Source: Akkermansia muciniphila
GTDB taxonomy: Bacteria > Verrucomicrobiota > Verrucomicrobiia > Limisphaerales > UBA9464
Assembly: GCA_945898055.1 (NCBI GenBank)
Contig: CAMDGV010000003.1
Span: 1 to 64,000 of the forward strand
Direction: 5' to 3'
DNA: 64,000 nucleotides
Shown: positions 1-8,481 of the stretch, piece after piece
How positions within the stretch are numbered: position 1 is the stretch's first letter
Layout: each line of letters opens with the position of its first letter
Program-made: the position numbers and the translations under genes
Notes under the pieces: generated by a model
What the model was told of the DNA's origin: nothing
Databases searched by the model: none
The model's input: only the letters and a program-made list of their open reading frames with translations

Positions 1-1
1 A

Positions 2-346
2 CTCAACACCGAACTCCAAGCCCAACAAAAAACCAACACCCTGATTCCCATCAGCAGTTTCGAACTCGCCGTCCTTGAACAAGGCATTGAACAAGGTATC
101 GGACAAGGCATTGAGAAAGGCATTGAGAAAGGCCGTCAAGAGGGTCGCCTAGAAGGAAACCGTAAAAAGGCTCAAGAAGCCGTCTTAGATGTTCTAGAAA
201 CTCGATTTGGAGAGATCTCTGATTTCGTGCGTGAGCAGGTTTAGTCTCTCACTGACGCGATCGAATTGAAGCGACTTCACCGTTGGGCAATCTTGGTTTC
301 TGATCTTAATTCTTTCAGTGCAGAATTTGTCGTGCCTGTAGGTTGA
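2..346 (+). pseudogene. C-terminal end of an Rpn/DUF4351-type protein, interrupted by an in-frame amber codon
   Basis: The reading frame enters from the left edge of the window. It shows the ladder of (E/G)QGI and EKG repeats typical of the C-terminal half of Rpn-family (recombination-promoting nuclease / PD-(D/E)XK transposase-like) proteins, then VLETRFGEI. A TAG at 242-244 stops it. The same frame then continues for 33 codons (LTDAIELKRLHRWAIL...) to a TGA at 344-346, and that segment matches the usual last helix of these proteins, where a Leu-rich segment ends with L..L..A...S. I read this as a gene with a premature stop removing about 35 residues; the 5' part lies outside the window. The family assignment comes from the repeat pattern and not from a catalytic motif, which would lie upstream. 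Confidence 0.6.
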
Positions 347-504
347 CCCTTCGGTTAGCGGATGTGTGCGCAGACCAATGTTGTAGTTTGATTAGCCTAT
401 TGGGAGTCTGAGGCTGGGAGATTCCTGAGTAGTTACAAAAGGGAGACTGATCCCATCGGTTACCTTGCTTCCTTTGCAACATTTGTATTAGAGTCTTTTT
501 TGTC

Positions 505-1596
505 ATGCCTACCGTTCAGGTTCCACTGGGGAATCGTTCTTACGAAATTCAAGTTGGAAACCGTCTGATTGCTACTCTCGGCGAACGTTGCCGACGGCTT
601 AAGATAGGTACCCGCTGTGCGATTATCACCGACACGCACGTCGCCGCTAAGTACGGGGATGTGGCGATGAAGGCGTTAAAAATTGCAGGGTTTACACCCA
701 CTCTGATTGTCGTTCAGCCTGGGGAGAGTTCGAAGTCGTTAGCGACGGCAGGTAAATGTTTTGATTTGTTGGCGGCGCATCGGATTGAACGTAAATCGTT
801 CATTGTTGCCCTCGGTGGCGGTGTAGTGGGTGATTTAGCTGGGTTTATAGCTGCCACCTATCTTCGGGGGATCGCTTTTGTTCAAGTGCCTACCACCCTT
901 CTATCACAGGTGGATAGTTCGGTGGGGGGTAAAGTTGGGGTGAATTTGAAGGCTGGAAAGAACTTAGTAGGGGCCTTTCATCAACCACGGTTGGTCCTTT
1001 GTGATTTAGATGCCTTGGTGTCACTCCCAGATCGGGATTTCAAATCCGGCTTAGGCGAGATCGTGAAGTATGGTATTATTCACGACGCTGCTCTTTTCCA
1101 ACGCTTGGAAAAACAAATGGACCCGATCTTAGCCAGGCAATCGACTGCACTGTCGAGTTTGGTTGCTCGGTGTTGCGCCATTAAAGCCGAGATTGTGGCC
1201 CTAGACGAGAACGACACCGGGGCGCGGGCTTCGCTCAACTTTGGTCACACTGTCGGTCACGCTATTGAAAGTTCGATCGGGTACGGCAAACTGCTACACG
1301 GTGAAGCGATTAGTATCGGTCATGTCGCCGCTGCCCACTTGTCGGCCCGTCGGCTCGGGTTTCCTGCCGCTGATGTTCAACGCATCAAAGCCTTGCTCCA
1401 ACAAGCGGGTTTGCCGGTATCTCTCAAACTCACCGCCGATAAACGGGATCGACTCTTCGCGGCGATGCGTTTGGATAAGAAGGTAAATGCAGGTGAAATT
1501 CATTTTGTGCTCGCTGAATCTCTAGGGAAGGTGGTTTGGGGACAACGAGTTCCCGATGCTGAAGTGAATTGGGCACTCGATCAGATTAAGGAGTGA
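505..1596 (+). CDS. aroB: 3-dehydroquinate synthase
   Basis: This cytoplasmic enzyme converts DAHP to 3-dehydroquinate, the second step of the shikimate pathway, using NAD+ and a divalent metal. At 363 residues it has the normal family length. The NAD-binding glycine-rich segment GGGVVGDLAGF is near residue 105, and VPTTLLSQVDSSVGGK follows near 130. The metal ligands are visible as the Glu of LGEIVKYG (about residue 185) and the two His of NFGHTVGHA (about 247-251), with a further His in LLHGEAIS. The ATG at 505 is the first in frame and gives a standard N-terminus. No strong Shine-Dalgarno site precedes it. The gene is monocistronic; the next gene converges from the other strand. Confidence 0.95.
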   Translation: MPTVQVPLGNRSYEIQVGNRLIATLGERCRRLKIGTRCAIITDTHVAAKYGDVAMKALKIAGFTPTLIVVQPGESSKSLATAGKCFDLLAAHRIERKSFIVALGGGVVGDLAGFIAATYLRGIAFVQVPTTLLSQVDSSVGGKVGVNLKAGKNLVGAFHQPRLVLCDLDALVSLPDRDFKSGLGEIVKYGIIHDAALFQRLEKQMDPILARQSTALSSLVARCCAIKAEIVALDENDTGARASLNFGHTVGHAIESSIGYGKLLHGEAISIGHVAAAHLSARRLGFPAADVQRIKALLQQAGLPVSLKLTADKRDRLFAAMRLDKKVNAGEIHFVLAESLGKVVWGQRVPDAEVNWALDQIKE

Positions 1597-1753
1597 TCCT
1601 GCACTTCTTTGGGCTATAAACCGGTTGCAGGCATCCTTCTTAGTTTGGCGCAAAAAATTCTCCCGCAGTTCAGTTAACCCAAGCTTTTCTTGGATTAAAG
1701 TGCTCCGTAGTCGGAATCCACTTCCTTAATTAATTTTTAAATTCAGTTCGCTT

Positions 1754-3676
1754 TCAGTGCAGTAAATGAGTTTTGAGGAAAAGTAGCGTACTGAGGAATT
1801 GGAAGTCTATGTTTCGCTTTTTAGCGAAGCCGTGGCCCTCGTCTTTTGCCATTAGATACCAACAGATACCGCCTTTTTCGCGGACCGCTTTTACCATTTG
1901 CTCGGCTTCACTAAGGGGAACACGTGGATCATTCTTTCCTTGAACAACAAACAGCGGAGCACGAATTTTTGAGACATTATTTAAAGGCGAAATCTGTTCT
2001 AAATGAGTTCGCATTTTGGGATCTCGTTCGTCCCCATACTCGACACGTCGTAAATCTCGACGGTAATCCTGCGTGTGGGTCAAAAATGTGACAAAGTTAG
2101 AAATACCTACAATGTCGACCCCACATTTAAATCGCTCGCCGTACATGACTAGCGAGGCCAGCGTCATATAGCCGCCGTAACTCCCTCCCATTACCGCGAC
2201 ACGGGCAGCATCGAGACCCGAATCATTTGCAATCCAATCGAGAAAAGTCCCGATATCTCGGACGGAATCCTCTCGCTTAAAGCCGTCGTCGAGTGTGAGA
2301 AAAGTCTTCCCATAACCGGCAGAGCCCCGGACGTTGGGTACGACGAGAGCGATTCCGAGTTCATTGATGAGATAATTATAGCGCGCCTGAAATAGGGGGC
2401 GTGACTGAGACTCGGGGCCGCCATGGATGAGGACCAGCGAGGGACGCGGCCCAGGAAATCGACTTGGGTCTGGTCGATAGACAAAAGCACTGATGGACAA
2501 ACCGTCGAAGCTGGGGGTGCGTATGAGTTCGGGTTGTTGAAATATTTTTGGATCTAGGCCTCCGGTTTCGCTTTCGGTCCAACGGGTCACTTTCCCTGAT
2601 TTGACCTCCAAGGAATAGGCATCGGTCGGCGATTGGGCATAAGTTAAACTAAATCCTATGTCCCCTCCGGTGTCATGCCATTCTAGTCCAGATAGAACGC
2701 CAGAGGGAAGGGGCGGACCGTGCTTAATAGTGCGCGTTTTAAAATCAAAAAACTTAAGTCGACTTATGCCCTCTTCATTGATGGCAAAGGCCACCGATTT
2801 TCCGTCGGGCGAAAGGTCAAACGATTCAATGTCCCACTTGAGCTCTGGAGTAAGAAAGGAAAGGAGGCAAGTGGTCAGATCAAGTCGAGCCAATCGCAGA
2901 AATTCCGACTCTTTATCCGTCGTGCAGATCACTGACTTCCCATCCCGTGTCAGACGAGCTGAATTATAGGAGACTTTTCGGTCGGATTCGGGGGTGAGTC
3001 GAGTCAAAGAACCGAGAGTAACATTGAGAAAATAGAGTTCGCTATCGTTAATTGACCGTCGATTTTGCACCAAAACGCGTAAACCATCCCCGTTGACATC
3101 GAGTAGGGCCCAACCGCCGCCAGAGACTTTCAGCACGAGCTTTGCGGACTCGGGATGTCGGGGATCCATGCACCAAAGGTCGGTGTCTTTGCCGCTACGA
3201 CGGGTGGAGTTAAAGAACAGCCATCGGCCGTCGCCAGAAAAGCGGGGGTTGCTATTACGCGACAAACCATCGGTCAGCAGCGTTACACGGCCATCGGCTA
3301 AATCCAGTCGGTGAAGCTGATGGAACTCACCGCCGCCAGTATCTTGACTAAATACTAGGAAGCTCCCAGTTTTAGGTTCAAAGAGTCCTCTTTCAACCGG
3401 CTCCGAGGAGAAAGTAATTTGACGTCGCGCGCCCCTAGGCTGGGCAACGGAGTGGAGTTGAAGCGTATCAGCGAAGCGGGTCGCGATGAGCATTTCCCGT
3501 CGAACAGGGTGCCAAGCGATAAAGCCAGCCGCGCGAAATTCCAGATAGCGGGCCGCATCACCTCGAAGTTCGGTGGTGAAAGGAGGAATACCTTCGACGA
3601 CGAGGTTCTCGGGTGTCTGCGCGAGGAGCGAAGCGGCCATGATAAAAGCAGAAATTAAAATTCGGACACAGATCAT
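1754..3676 (-). CDS. Secreted S9-family prolyl oligopeptidase-like serine peptidase
   Basis: This 640-residue protein has an N-terminal signal peptide (about residues 1-20, ending ASLLAQ). A WD40-like/TolB-like beta-propeller follows at about 45-370, with repeated SPDGK and SGDGRW motifs, then an alpha/beta-hydrolase peptidase domain at about 390-640. The catalytic triad is complete: Ser499 in GGSYGGYM, Asp583 in GKNDPRVP and His615 in DEGHGF. The oxyanion segment LIHGGPESQ lies near 416. The arrangement is that of acylaminoacyl-peptidase/dipeptidyl-peptidase-like enzymes, which trim short peptides in the periplasm or outside the cell. It lies 82 bases downstream of a small secreted protein gene on the same strand and may share its transcript. 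The exact peptide specificity cannot be read from the sequence. Confidence 0.92.
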   Translation of the reverse strand: MICVRILISAFIMAASLLAQTPENLVVEGIPPFTTELRGDAARYLEFRAAGFIAWHPVRREMLIATRFADTLQLHSVAQPRGARRQITFSSEPVERGLFEPKTGSFLVFSQDTGGGEFHQLHRLDLADGRVTLLTDGLSRNSNPRFSGDGRWLFFNSTRRSGKDTDLWCMDPRHPESAKLVLKVSGGGWALLDVNGDGLRVLVQNRRSINDSELYFLNVTLGSLTRLTPESDRKVSYNSARLTRDGKSVICTTDKESEFLRLARLDLTTCLLSFLTPELKWDIESFDLSPDGKSVAFAINEEGISRLKFFDFKTRTIKHGPPLPSGVLSGLEWHDTGGDIGFSLTYAQSPTDAYSLEVKSGKVTRWTESETGGLDPKIFQQPELIRTPSFDGLSISAFVYRPDPSRFPGPRPSLVLIHGGPESQSRPLFQARYNYLINELGIALVVPNVRGSAGYGKTFLTLDDGFKREDSVRDIGTFLDWIANDSGLDAARVAVMGGSYGGYMTLASLVMYGERFKCGVDIVGISNFVTFLTHTQDYRRDLRRVEYGDERDPKMRTHLEQISPLNNVSKIRAPLFVVQGKNDPRVPLSEAEQMVKAVREKGGICWYLMAKDEGHGFAKKRNIDFQFLSTLLFLKTHLLH

Positions 3677-3758
3677 AAGCGGAGAAAGGTTCTACTGAAG
3701 GTGTCAGTAAACGGGTGACCCAAATAATCCGTGTGATGGGTGGGCTCTCGGCAATGTC

Positions 3759-4232
3759 TTACCAACGCCAGTTGAAGAGAGGGATAGCGAGTGATTCCGC
3801 CCTGATAAAATCCTGTTGGGAGTAAGGTAAAGGCTGAGTTGCCTCGAGCGAATTCGGCTGATTTAACGGAGCCAACGGGTTCAAAAGACCGAGAACTTTC
3901 TTTGGCTTAGGGTCGGTGATCAAAATTCGACCTAACCCGCCCTGTTCCATGAGTGATTTGGGGCGTGGTTCTTGCAAACGGTCTCGGACGAGGTCTTGGC
4001 TCAGCCTAGAGAGATCTTTGCGTCTTTCGGCTACGGTGAGAGAGCTGACGGAGTTTACCCCTAAAGGTGTCAGCGAGGGGCGCACTCGGAGGACAGTTTG
4101 TTGAGAAACGGTGTTGGATGACCCACTAGGGGCTGCGGGGCGAAGTTCCTCGGCAAATGATTCAAACTGAATAAGGAGAGCCGCCGTGAGAAGGTGGCCT
4201 AACTGACGAGAGAATCGAGGGGTGAAGGTCAT
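3759..4232 (-). CDS. Small secreted protein of unknown function
   Basis: This 157-residue protein starts with a likely signal peptide (hydrophobic LLTAALLIQ, with cleavage near SFAEE). The rest is rich in Arg, Pro, Leu and Ser with no motif I recognise. Its ATG (4232-4230) overlaps the TGA of the upstream hydrolase gene in an ATGA arrangement, so translation is probably coupled. I chose this start over the longer frame reaching 4436 because that extension lies inside the upstream gene and its translation looks like an out-of-frame shadow. The coupling suggests a shared process with the metallo-hydrolase, but no function can be assigned. Confidence 0.7.
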   Translation of the reverse strand: MTFTPRFSRQLGHLLTAALLIQFESFAEELRPAAPSGSSNTVSQQTVLRVRPSLTPLGVNSVSSLTVAERRKDLSRLSQDLVRDRLQEPRPKSLMEQGGLGRILITDPKPKKVLGLLNPLAPLNQPNSLEATQPLPYSQQDFIRAESLAIPLFNWRW

Positions 4233-5068
4233 AAAAACCAAGGGTTGTGTGCCTTTTCCTCTTCCACTGTGGTGAGAGGGCCGTGACCGGGACAGATGAG
4301 AGTGGGAAGAGGGAGGGAAAAGATTTGTTCGCGAACCTTTGACCGAGCGAGCTCCAGTTGATCCCGAGCTCCACCCATGGAACCAGCAAAAATAGCATCG
4401 CCGACCACAGCAACGTGAGAGCCATCCTCCGGCCAATTACCGACAACGTAAGTGACCCCATCTTCGGCATGGCCTGGGGTGTCGCGGTTGGTGATCCGCA
4501 AACTCCCCAGCATAATGAAGTCGGTGGCTCTATTCCGGTGTTCGACCGGCGCGTGTTTTGAACTGGTATGAAGGCGGACTTTCGGGAATCGAGCGCGAAT
4601 ACTGGGCAGTGCGGCGACGTGGTCACCATGGGAATGGGTGATGAACACGTGCATCAGCTTTAAGTTCTCTGTGTCAATCACCGCAAAGATCGGAGTGGCC
4701 TCGAATCCCGTATCAAAGAGGGCAGCTTCGCGGGTTACCTCGTCCCAGATAAGGTAACAATTGACACTCATACCGTCGCCTTCGGTGGTGATCACCCGAA
4801 GTTCACGCCACGCGGAAATATCGACTGAACGCGGAGTCCATCCTTGGGCCAAGCCTTGGAGACGTGGGCCAGCCAATCCGAGTGCGGTTCCTAAGGGGAG
4901 GAATCGAGTACCAGGCGCCGGTTGCCCAGATAATTCCATAGAAGAGTAAGCCTCCTCTGTCAGTCCCGCCGCCCCGGCTGCAGTCTCGACACTCATACCT
5001 CCGGAAAGGCGGGCCTTGCGCAGAATATCCCCAATTGAATCTTCAAGTGTCACAGGCAAACCCTGCAC
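4229..5068 (-). CDS. Metallo-beta-lactamase-fold hydrolase with N-terminal XRE-type helix-turn-helix
   Basis: This is a 279-residue protein in two parts. Residues about 10-75 resemble an XRE/Cro-type HTH domain (ILRKAR...MSVETAAGAAGLTEEAYSSME). Residues about 90-275 are a metallo-beta-lactamase-fold hydrolase of glyoxalase II type. All seven usual metal ligands are present: His145, His147, Asp149 and His150 in THSHGDH, His200 in TPGH, Asp224 in VVGDAIF and His262 in PGHGP. The active site is therefore likely functional with two metal ions. Known family substrates include thioesters, lactones and phosphoesters; which applies here is unknown. There is no signal peptide, so the protein is cytoplasmic. 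It overlaps the next gene by 4 bases. The HTH may bind DNA or simply serve as a packing domain. Confidence 0.88.
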   Translation of the reverse strand: MQGLPVTLEDSIGDILRKARLSGGMSVETAAGAAGLTEEAYSSMELSGQPAPGTRFLPLGTALGLAGPRLQGLAQGWTPRSVDISAWRELRVITTEGDGMSVNCYLIWDEVTREAALFDTGFEATPIFAVIDTENLKLMHVFITHSHGDHVAALPSIRARFPKVRLHTSSKHAPVEHRNRATDFIMLGSLRITNRDTPGHAEDGVTYVVGNWPEDGSHVAVVGDAIFAGSMGGARDQLELARSKVREQIFSLPLPTLICPGHGPLTTVEEEKAHNPWFL

Positions 5069-5157
5069 TTCCCAACGTTATTGGGCAAGACTACTAGCGG
5101 TGTTTGATTCAGGAATTGAGTGGCCTTCTTGACCCCTTGTGAGTTGCCCGTATTCTT

Positions 5158-7140
5158 TTGCCCGTGATCAGATCCTTGGGATTCAGTTTATTAAACCGGC
5201 AGCCAGCTTGGGTGGCGGGCCTAGTTCTTCTTCTCTCCCTTTTTGGGCGAGCGGGTCGTGCCGAGGAACTACCCGGTCTTTCCTTAGCCGTTCATTCTGG
5301 TTCTGCTGCAGATTATCAATCGATCGACGGGATTTATCTCTTTGTTCCGATGGGACAACCGGCGACGCCCTTTGTTCCCGTCGGACCGTTTACCGCAGTG
5401 TGGACAGGCTCAGTGCTGATGGATCTCCGGGCTGATCTCGTTTTTCACGCGGCCTTTACTGGAAGCCTGACCGTAACCATCAATGATGCAGTCGCCCTAA
5501 AAGCGGACGGACGTGGCGATGCAATTGTGGATGGGCAGAAGGTCCGATTAAATAAAGGGCCAAACCGGATTCAGGTCGACTATCGTTCTGCTGATAAAGG
5601 AGACGCCTTCGTGCGTGTTTATTGGTCCGGAAAGGAGATCCCCTTTAATCCAATCCCACTGACCGCCTTAGCTCATACGCCGAGCCCAGAAATCCGAGCG
5701 GCCAACGAGGTTCGACACGGTCGAGGTCTCTTTGTGGAGCACCGATGCGCGGCTTGTCATAATGTGTCGAACGGAGCAATGCCTGAACTGAAGGCCGATG
5801 CACCCTCGTTTAGCGGGATTGGATCACGACGGAAGTTTGATTGGATGGCGCGCTGGATTGAGTCGCCGGCGACGCTACGGCCTGGGACACCGATGCCTGC
5901 GGTTTTTCACGGTGCCAGAGGTAAAACAGACTCGGAAGCGGTCGCCGCTTATTTGATCTCGCTGAAGGCCCCGATTAATTTGGCGCCGGTTACATTTCCA
6001 GCGGACGCCGTGGAATCAGGGAAAGTCCTGTTTGAAAAGTTGCACTGTGTGGCCTGCCATGGGGTTGCAGAGGCGACTAAAGTGGAAGCCGGAAAAATTT
6101 CTCAGAAACAGGTCTTAGCTAAGTTTACCCCCGGAGCATTAGTGGCTTTTTTGAAAAAGCCGTCGGAACACTTTGCTTGGATTCAGATGCCTAATTTTAA
6201 ACTCAGCGATGGAGAGGCTATCGGTTTAGCGGCGTACCTTGAGTCGGTGGCCGATAAACCACTGGACCGTATCGTTCCAATAGATGAGTCGATGGTGAAG
6301 GCCGGGCGGGCGTTGGTTCAGAATTCAGGCTGTTTGAACTGTCATCGGTTAGATGTCCCCAATGCATTTATTGCTAAATCGCTTCTTGATTTGAAGGGGT
6401 CAAGTTGGACGACTGGATGTCTCGCTGAAACGGTGGTGGAAGGTTCAAAGGCGCCTAAATATGTTTTCTCAGCAGAAGATCGAAAAGCACTGAAGGCCTT
6501 TGCTGCCACCGACTGTTCTTCGCTGACCCGTCACACTGATACTGAATTTTTAGAGAGACACTCTAAGACATTAAACTGCCGCGAGTGTCACGGGAAGTTC
6601 GAAGGATTCCCAACGTGGGGCTTACTCGGAGGGAAATTGAAACCGGAGTGGGCCTCGAAATTTATTGCGGGCGAGGAGGCGTGGAAACCTCGCCCTTGGC
6701 TGGAGTCCAGAATGCCTGCTTTCCCAGCCCACGCCAAGGGATTAGGGGCGGGGTTAGCGACACTGCACGGCTACAGCCCTAAGACCGCGCCCGACGAGGC
6801 CCCTAATTCCGAAATGGCCAAAATCGGAGTTAAACTGGTCAGTGCAAATGGAGGCTTCGCCTGTGTATCGTGTCACAGTGTTGGTGATTTCGGAGCAACT
6901 CAAGTTTTTGAAGCACCGGGAGTGAATCTGGCGCATTCCTTTGAGCGATTGCAGCCTGACTTCTTTCGGCGATGGCTTCGGAATCCGCCGTCAATTGATT
7001 CCAATTCCAAGATGCCAGCCTACTTCGACGATGAAGGCCGAAGTGCTTTGGCCGACGTATTGGAGGGAGATGGTCCGAAGACAATTTGGGCAGTCTGGGA
7101 ATATCTTCGGTTGGGTGACAAGATGCCCAAACCGGAATAA
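5158..7140 (+). CDS. Secreted multi-haem c-type cytochrome (five CXXCH sites) with PA14-like N-terminal domain
   Basis: This 660-residue exported protein has a signal peptide up to about residue 35 (GLVLLLSLFGRAGRAEE). A PA14-like beta domain follows at about 45-165, then cytochrome c segments. Haem-binding CXXCH motifs begin at Cys197, Cys297, Cys392, Cys474 and Cys569, so five covalently bound haems are expected; several downstream Met residues (for example in IQMPNF and SRMPAF) are plausible sixth ligands. Such PA14-cytochrome fusions occur in Planctomycetes and Verrucomicrobia and probably move electrons in the periplasm, but the partner oxidase or dehydrogenase is not in this window. The start is TTG at 5158; a GTG at 5164 would give nearly the same signal peptide. 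A secreted thioredoxin-like gene follows on the other strand. Confidence 0.85.
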   Translation: MPVIRSLGFSLLNRQPAWVAGLVLLLSLFGRAGRAEELPGLSLAVHSGSAADYQSIDGIYLFVPMGQPATPFVPVGPFTAVWTGSVLMDLRADLVFHAAFTGSLTVTINDAVALKADGRGDAIVDGQKVRLNKGPNRIQVDYRSADKGDAFVRVYWSGKEIPFNPIPLTALAHTPSPEIRAANEVRHGRGLFVEHRCAACHNVSNGAMPELKADAPSFSGIGSRRKFDWMARWIESPATLRPGTPMPAVFHGARGKTDSEAVAAYLISLKAPINLAPVTFPADAVESGKVLFEKLHCVACHGVAEATKVEAGKISQKQVLAKFTPGALVAFLKKPSEHFAWIQMPNFKLSDGEAIGLAAYLESVADKPLDRIVPIDESMVKAGRALVQNSGCLNCHRLDVPNAFIAKSLLDLKGSSWTTGCLAETVVEGSKAPKYVFSAEDRKALKAFAATDCSSLTRHTDTEFLERHSKTLNCRECHGKFEGFPTWGLLGGKLKPEWASKFIAGEEAWKPRPWLESRMPAFPAHAKGLGAGLATLHGYSPKTAPDEAPNSEMAKIGVKLVSANGGFACVSCHSVGDFGATQVFEAPGVNLAHSFERLQPDFFRRWLRNPPSIDSNSKMPAYFDDEGRSALADVLEGDGPKTIWAVWEYLRLGDKMPKPE

Positions 7141-7217
7141 TGGGTACCAAAGCGGGACAGACGAAGTTCACAGCTGAGAACTCGTCTGCCGCGTCTTTGA
7201 AGAAAGCAAGCTGACCG

Positions 7218-7655
7218 TTACTTTTTCAACTTGGCGAGATCAGCCACATAGCCTTTGGCCGCAGTGCCGTCATAGCCCACTTTGCGAAAAACTTCTTTTC
7301 CGGCAGCATCAAGAACAATGAGGGTTGGATATCCCTCAATCTTGTAGTCTGCGGAGAGTTTTTTATTGGCGGCCTTAAGTTCAGAAGATTGTTTTTTGCT
7401 ATTGGGAAAATCGAGTTCGACCAAGACTAAAGAGGTCTTTGCAAAAGCGGTGAACTCTGGGGAGGTAAGTACATTTTTATGGAGTGCTTTGCAGGGCGGG
7501 CACCAATCGGAACCGGTGAAGTCAATCAGCACCATTTTATTCTCTGTCCTAGCTTGTTTTTGAGCAGCAGGCAGGTCGGTGAGCCAAGCAGTTTCGGCGA
7601 CACAGGTTTGGAAGACGGCCCAAGTTAGTGAAACAAGGAGGAGTGTTTTTTTCAT
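7218..7655 (-). CDS. Exported thioredoxin-like disulfide protein
   Basis: This 145-residue protein has a signal peptide (MKKTLLLVSLTWAVF...CVAE) and a thioredoxin fold. The active-site motif is DWCPPC, near residue 47, preceded by VLIDFTGS, and the cis-Pro loop is GYPTLIV. WCPPC and the preceding GSDW are characteristic of the thioredoxin_7/DsbD-gamma-like family. It probably reduces or exchanges disulfides in the periplasm, which would suit haem attachment to the neighbouring five-haem cytochrome. I chose the ATG at 7655 over the longer frame from 7748 because it places the signal peptide at the N-terminus. The gene converges on the cytochrome gene. Confidence 0.9.
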   Translation of the reverse strand: MKKTLLLVSLTWAVFQTCVAETAWLTDLPAAQKQARTENKMVLIDFTGSDWCPPCKALHKNVLTSPEFTAFAKTSLVLVELDFPNSKKQSSELKAANKKLSADYKIEGYPTLIVLDAAGKEVFRKVGYDGTAAKGYVADLAKLKK

Positions 7656-7795
7656 CGGATGATTAGGTTGAACAGAGCGGAAACCGAACCTTTCATTGAG
7701 ACCCACCTTGAGTAAACTCGGATTGTTCGCTGGGCAAGTTTGTTTCATCGTGAATTTGGATCGGAGTCGGAGACAATTTTAAGCCAAGAGTTCCG

Positions 7796-7920
7796 TTAAA
7801 GTTCTAAAATCTTCAGTCGAATCTCTTCCCCATTGGAACGTAAGTCCGGCCCATACTTAGCCGCGGCCTTAGCGGGGAGGGCATGGAATTTACCGAGTGT
7901 TTCTGCCCGGTAAACCCCTC
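7796..7920 (-). pseudogene. Short C-terminal relic, possibly of a bacterial alpha-2-macroglobulin-like protein
   Basis: A reading frame with no start of its own encodes about 40 residues (ETLGKFHALPAKAAAKYGPD, then LRSNGEEIRLKILEL and TAA at 7796-7798). The pattern of a small domain with PAKA..(M/K)Y.P and a final beta strand resembles the last residues of bacterial alpha-2-macroglobulins, but this is a recollection of family style and weak. Nothing upstream extends it, so it is the tail of a gene whose body has been deleted. Confidence 0.3.
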
Positions 7921-7959
7921 AAACTTCCCAAAAGGTCTGAGTTAATCGGCTCAAAAAGT

Positions 7960-8440
7960 CTGAGTTAGGGAATCGAGTTTGGATAGATCTCCCTTTCCGT
8001 TCGGATGCATCCCCTCGGTGATGCCGGTGGCGTCAATGCCGAAAGTTCGTTGAAGTACGTCGTACGAATTGAGTCCGAGGTTTCGAAGTGTTTTGCGGGC
8101 AATGATAGCCGGTAGAAAACGGCTGAGAGTTTGTTCTGCTGCAACCGTAGATAGGGCGAAGGGTCCGCCGACGAATTAACTGAGCGGGAATAAGATCCAA
8201 ACGCTCCGAGGCTTCTTCGCGAATCAGGCAGCGATCTTGACCACAACGAAGGCACGTTTTGTCGGCCGGCTCCAAACGTTCCTCCACGACTTGGATATTT
8301 TCCGGCCAAGCATTGAGTTGCCAGCCGGTCATTTCGCAGGTTGGCTCCGAGGGTTTCGAGGAAGCAACGCCGGTCGATGTCGTTGTGGAAGGTGGTCTCG
8401 CGGTGGTCTCCGCGGCTCACGAGAGGGTAGCCCCCCCAGG
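7960..8440 (-). pseudogene. Mosaic of transposase relics: REP-associated tyrosine transposase fused to an IS66 zinc-finger fragment
   Basis: Reading on the minus strand, the segment near 8420-8350 gives MSRGDHRETTF...DIDRRCFLETLG, a clear match to the N-terminus of REP-associated tyrosine (Y1_Tnp/RAYT) transposases. After a frameshift near 8350 the frame continues as MTGWQLNAW, still of that family. At about 8310 it passes directly into ENIQVVEERLEPADKTC, then CLRCGQ and SERLDLIPAQ, which is the zinc-binding domain of IS66-family transposases with only part of its cysteines. A third piece, in another frame, ends at 7962 with TFGIDATGITEG...DSLTQTF and is of unknown origin. No intact transposase and no inverted-repeat ends are visible. 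I read it as the scar of two nested or fused insertions. Confidence 0.6.
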
Positions 8441-8481
8441 GGCTAGGCTTCTCAACGATCGCATCCCCCCGATTCCCATTG

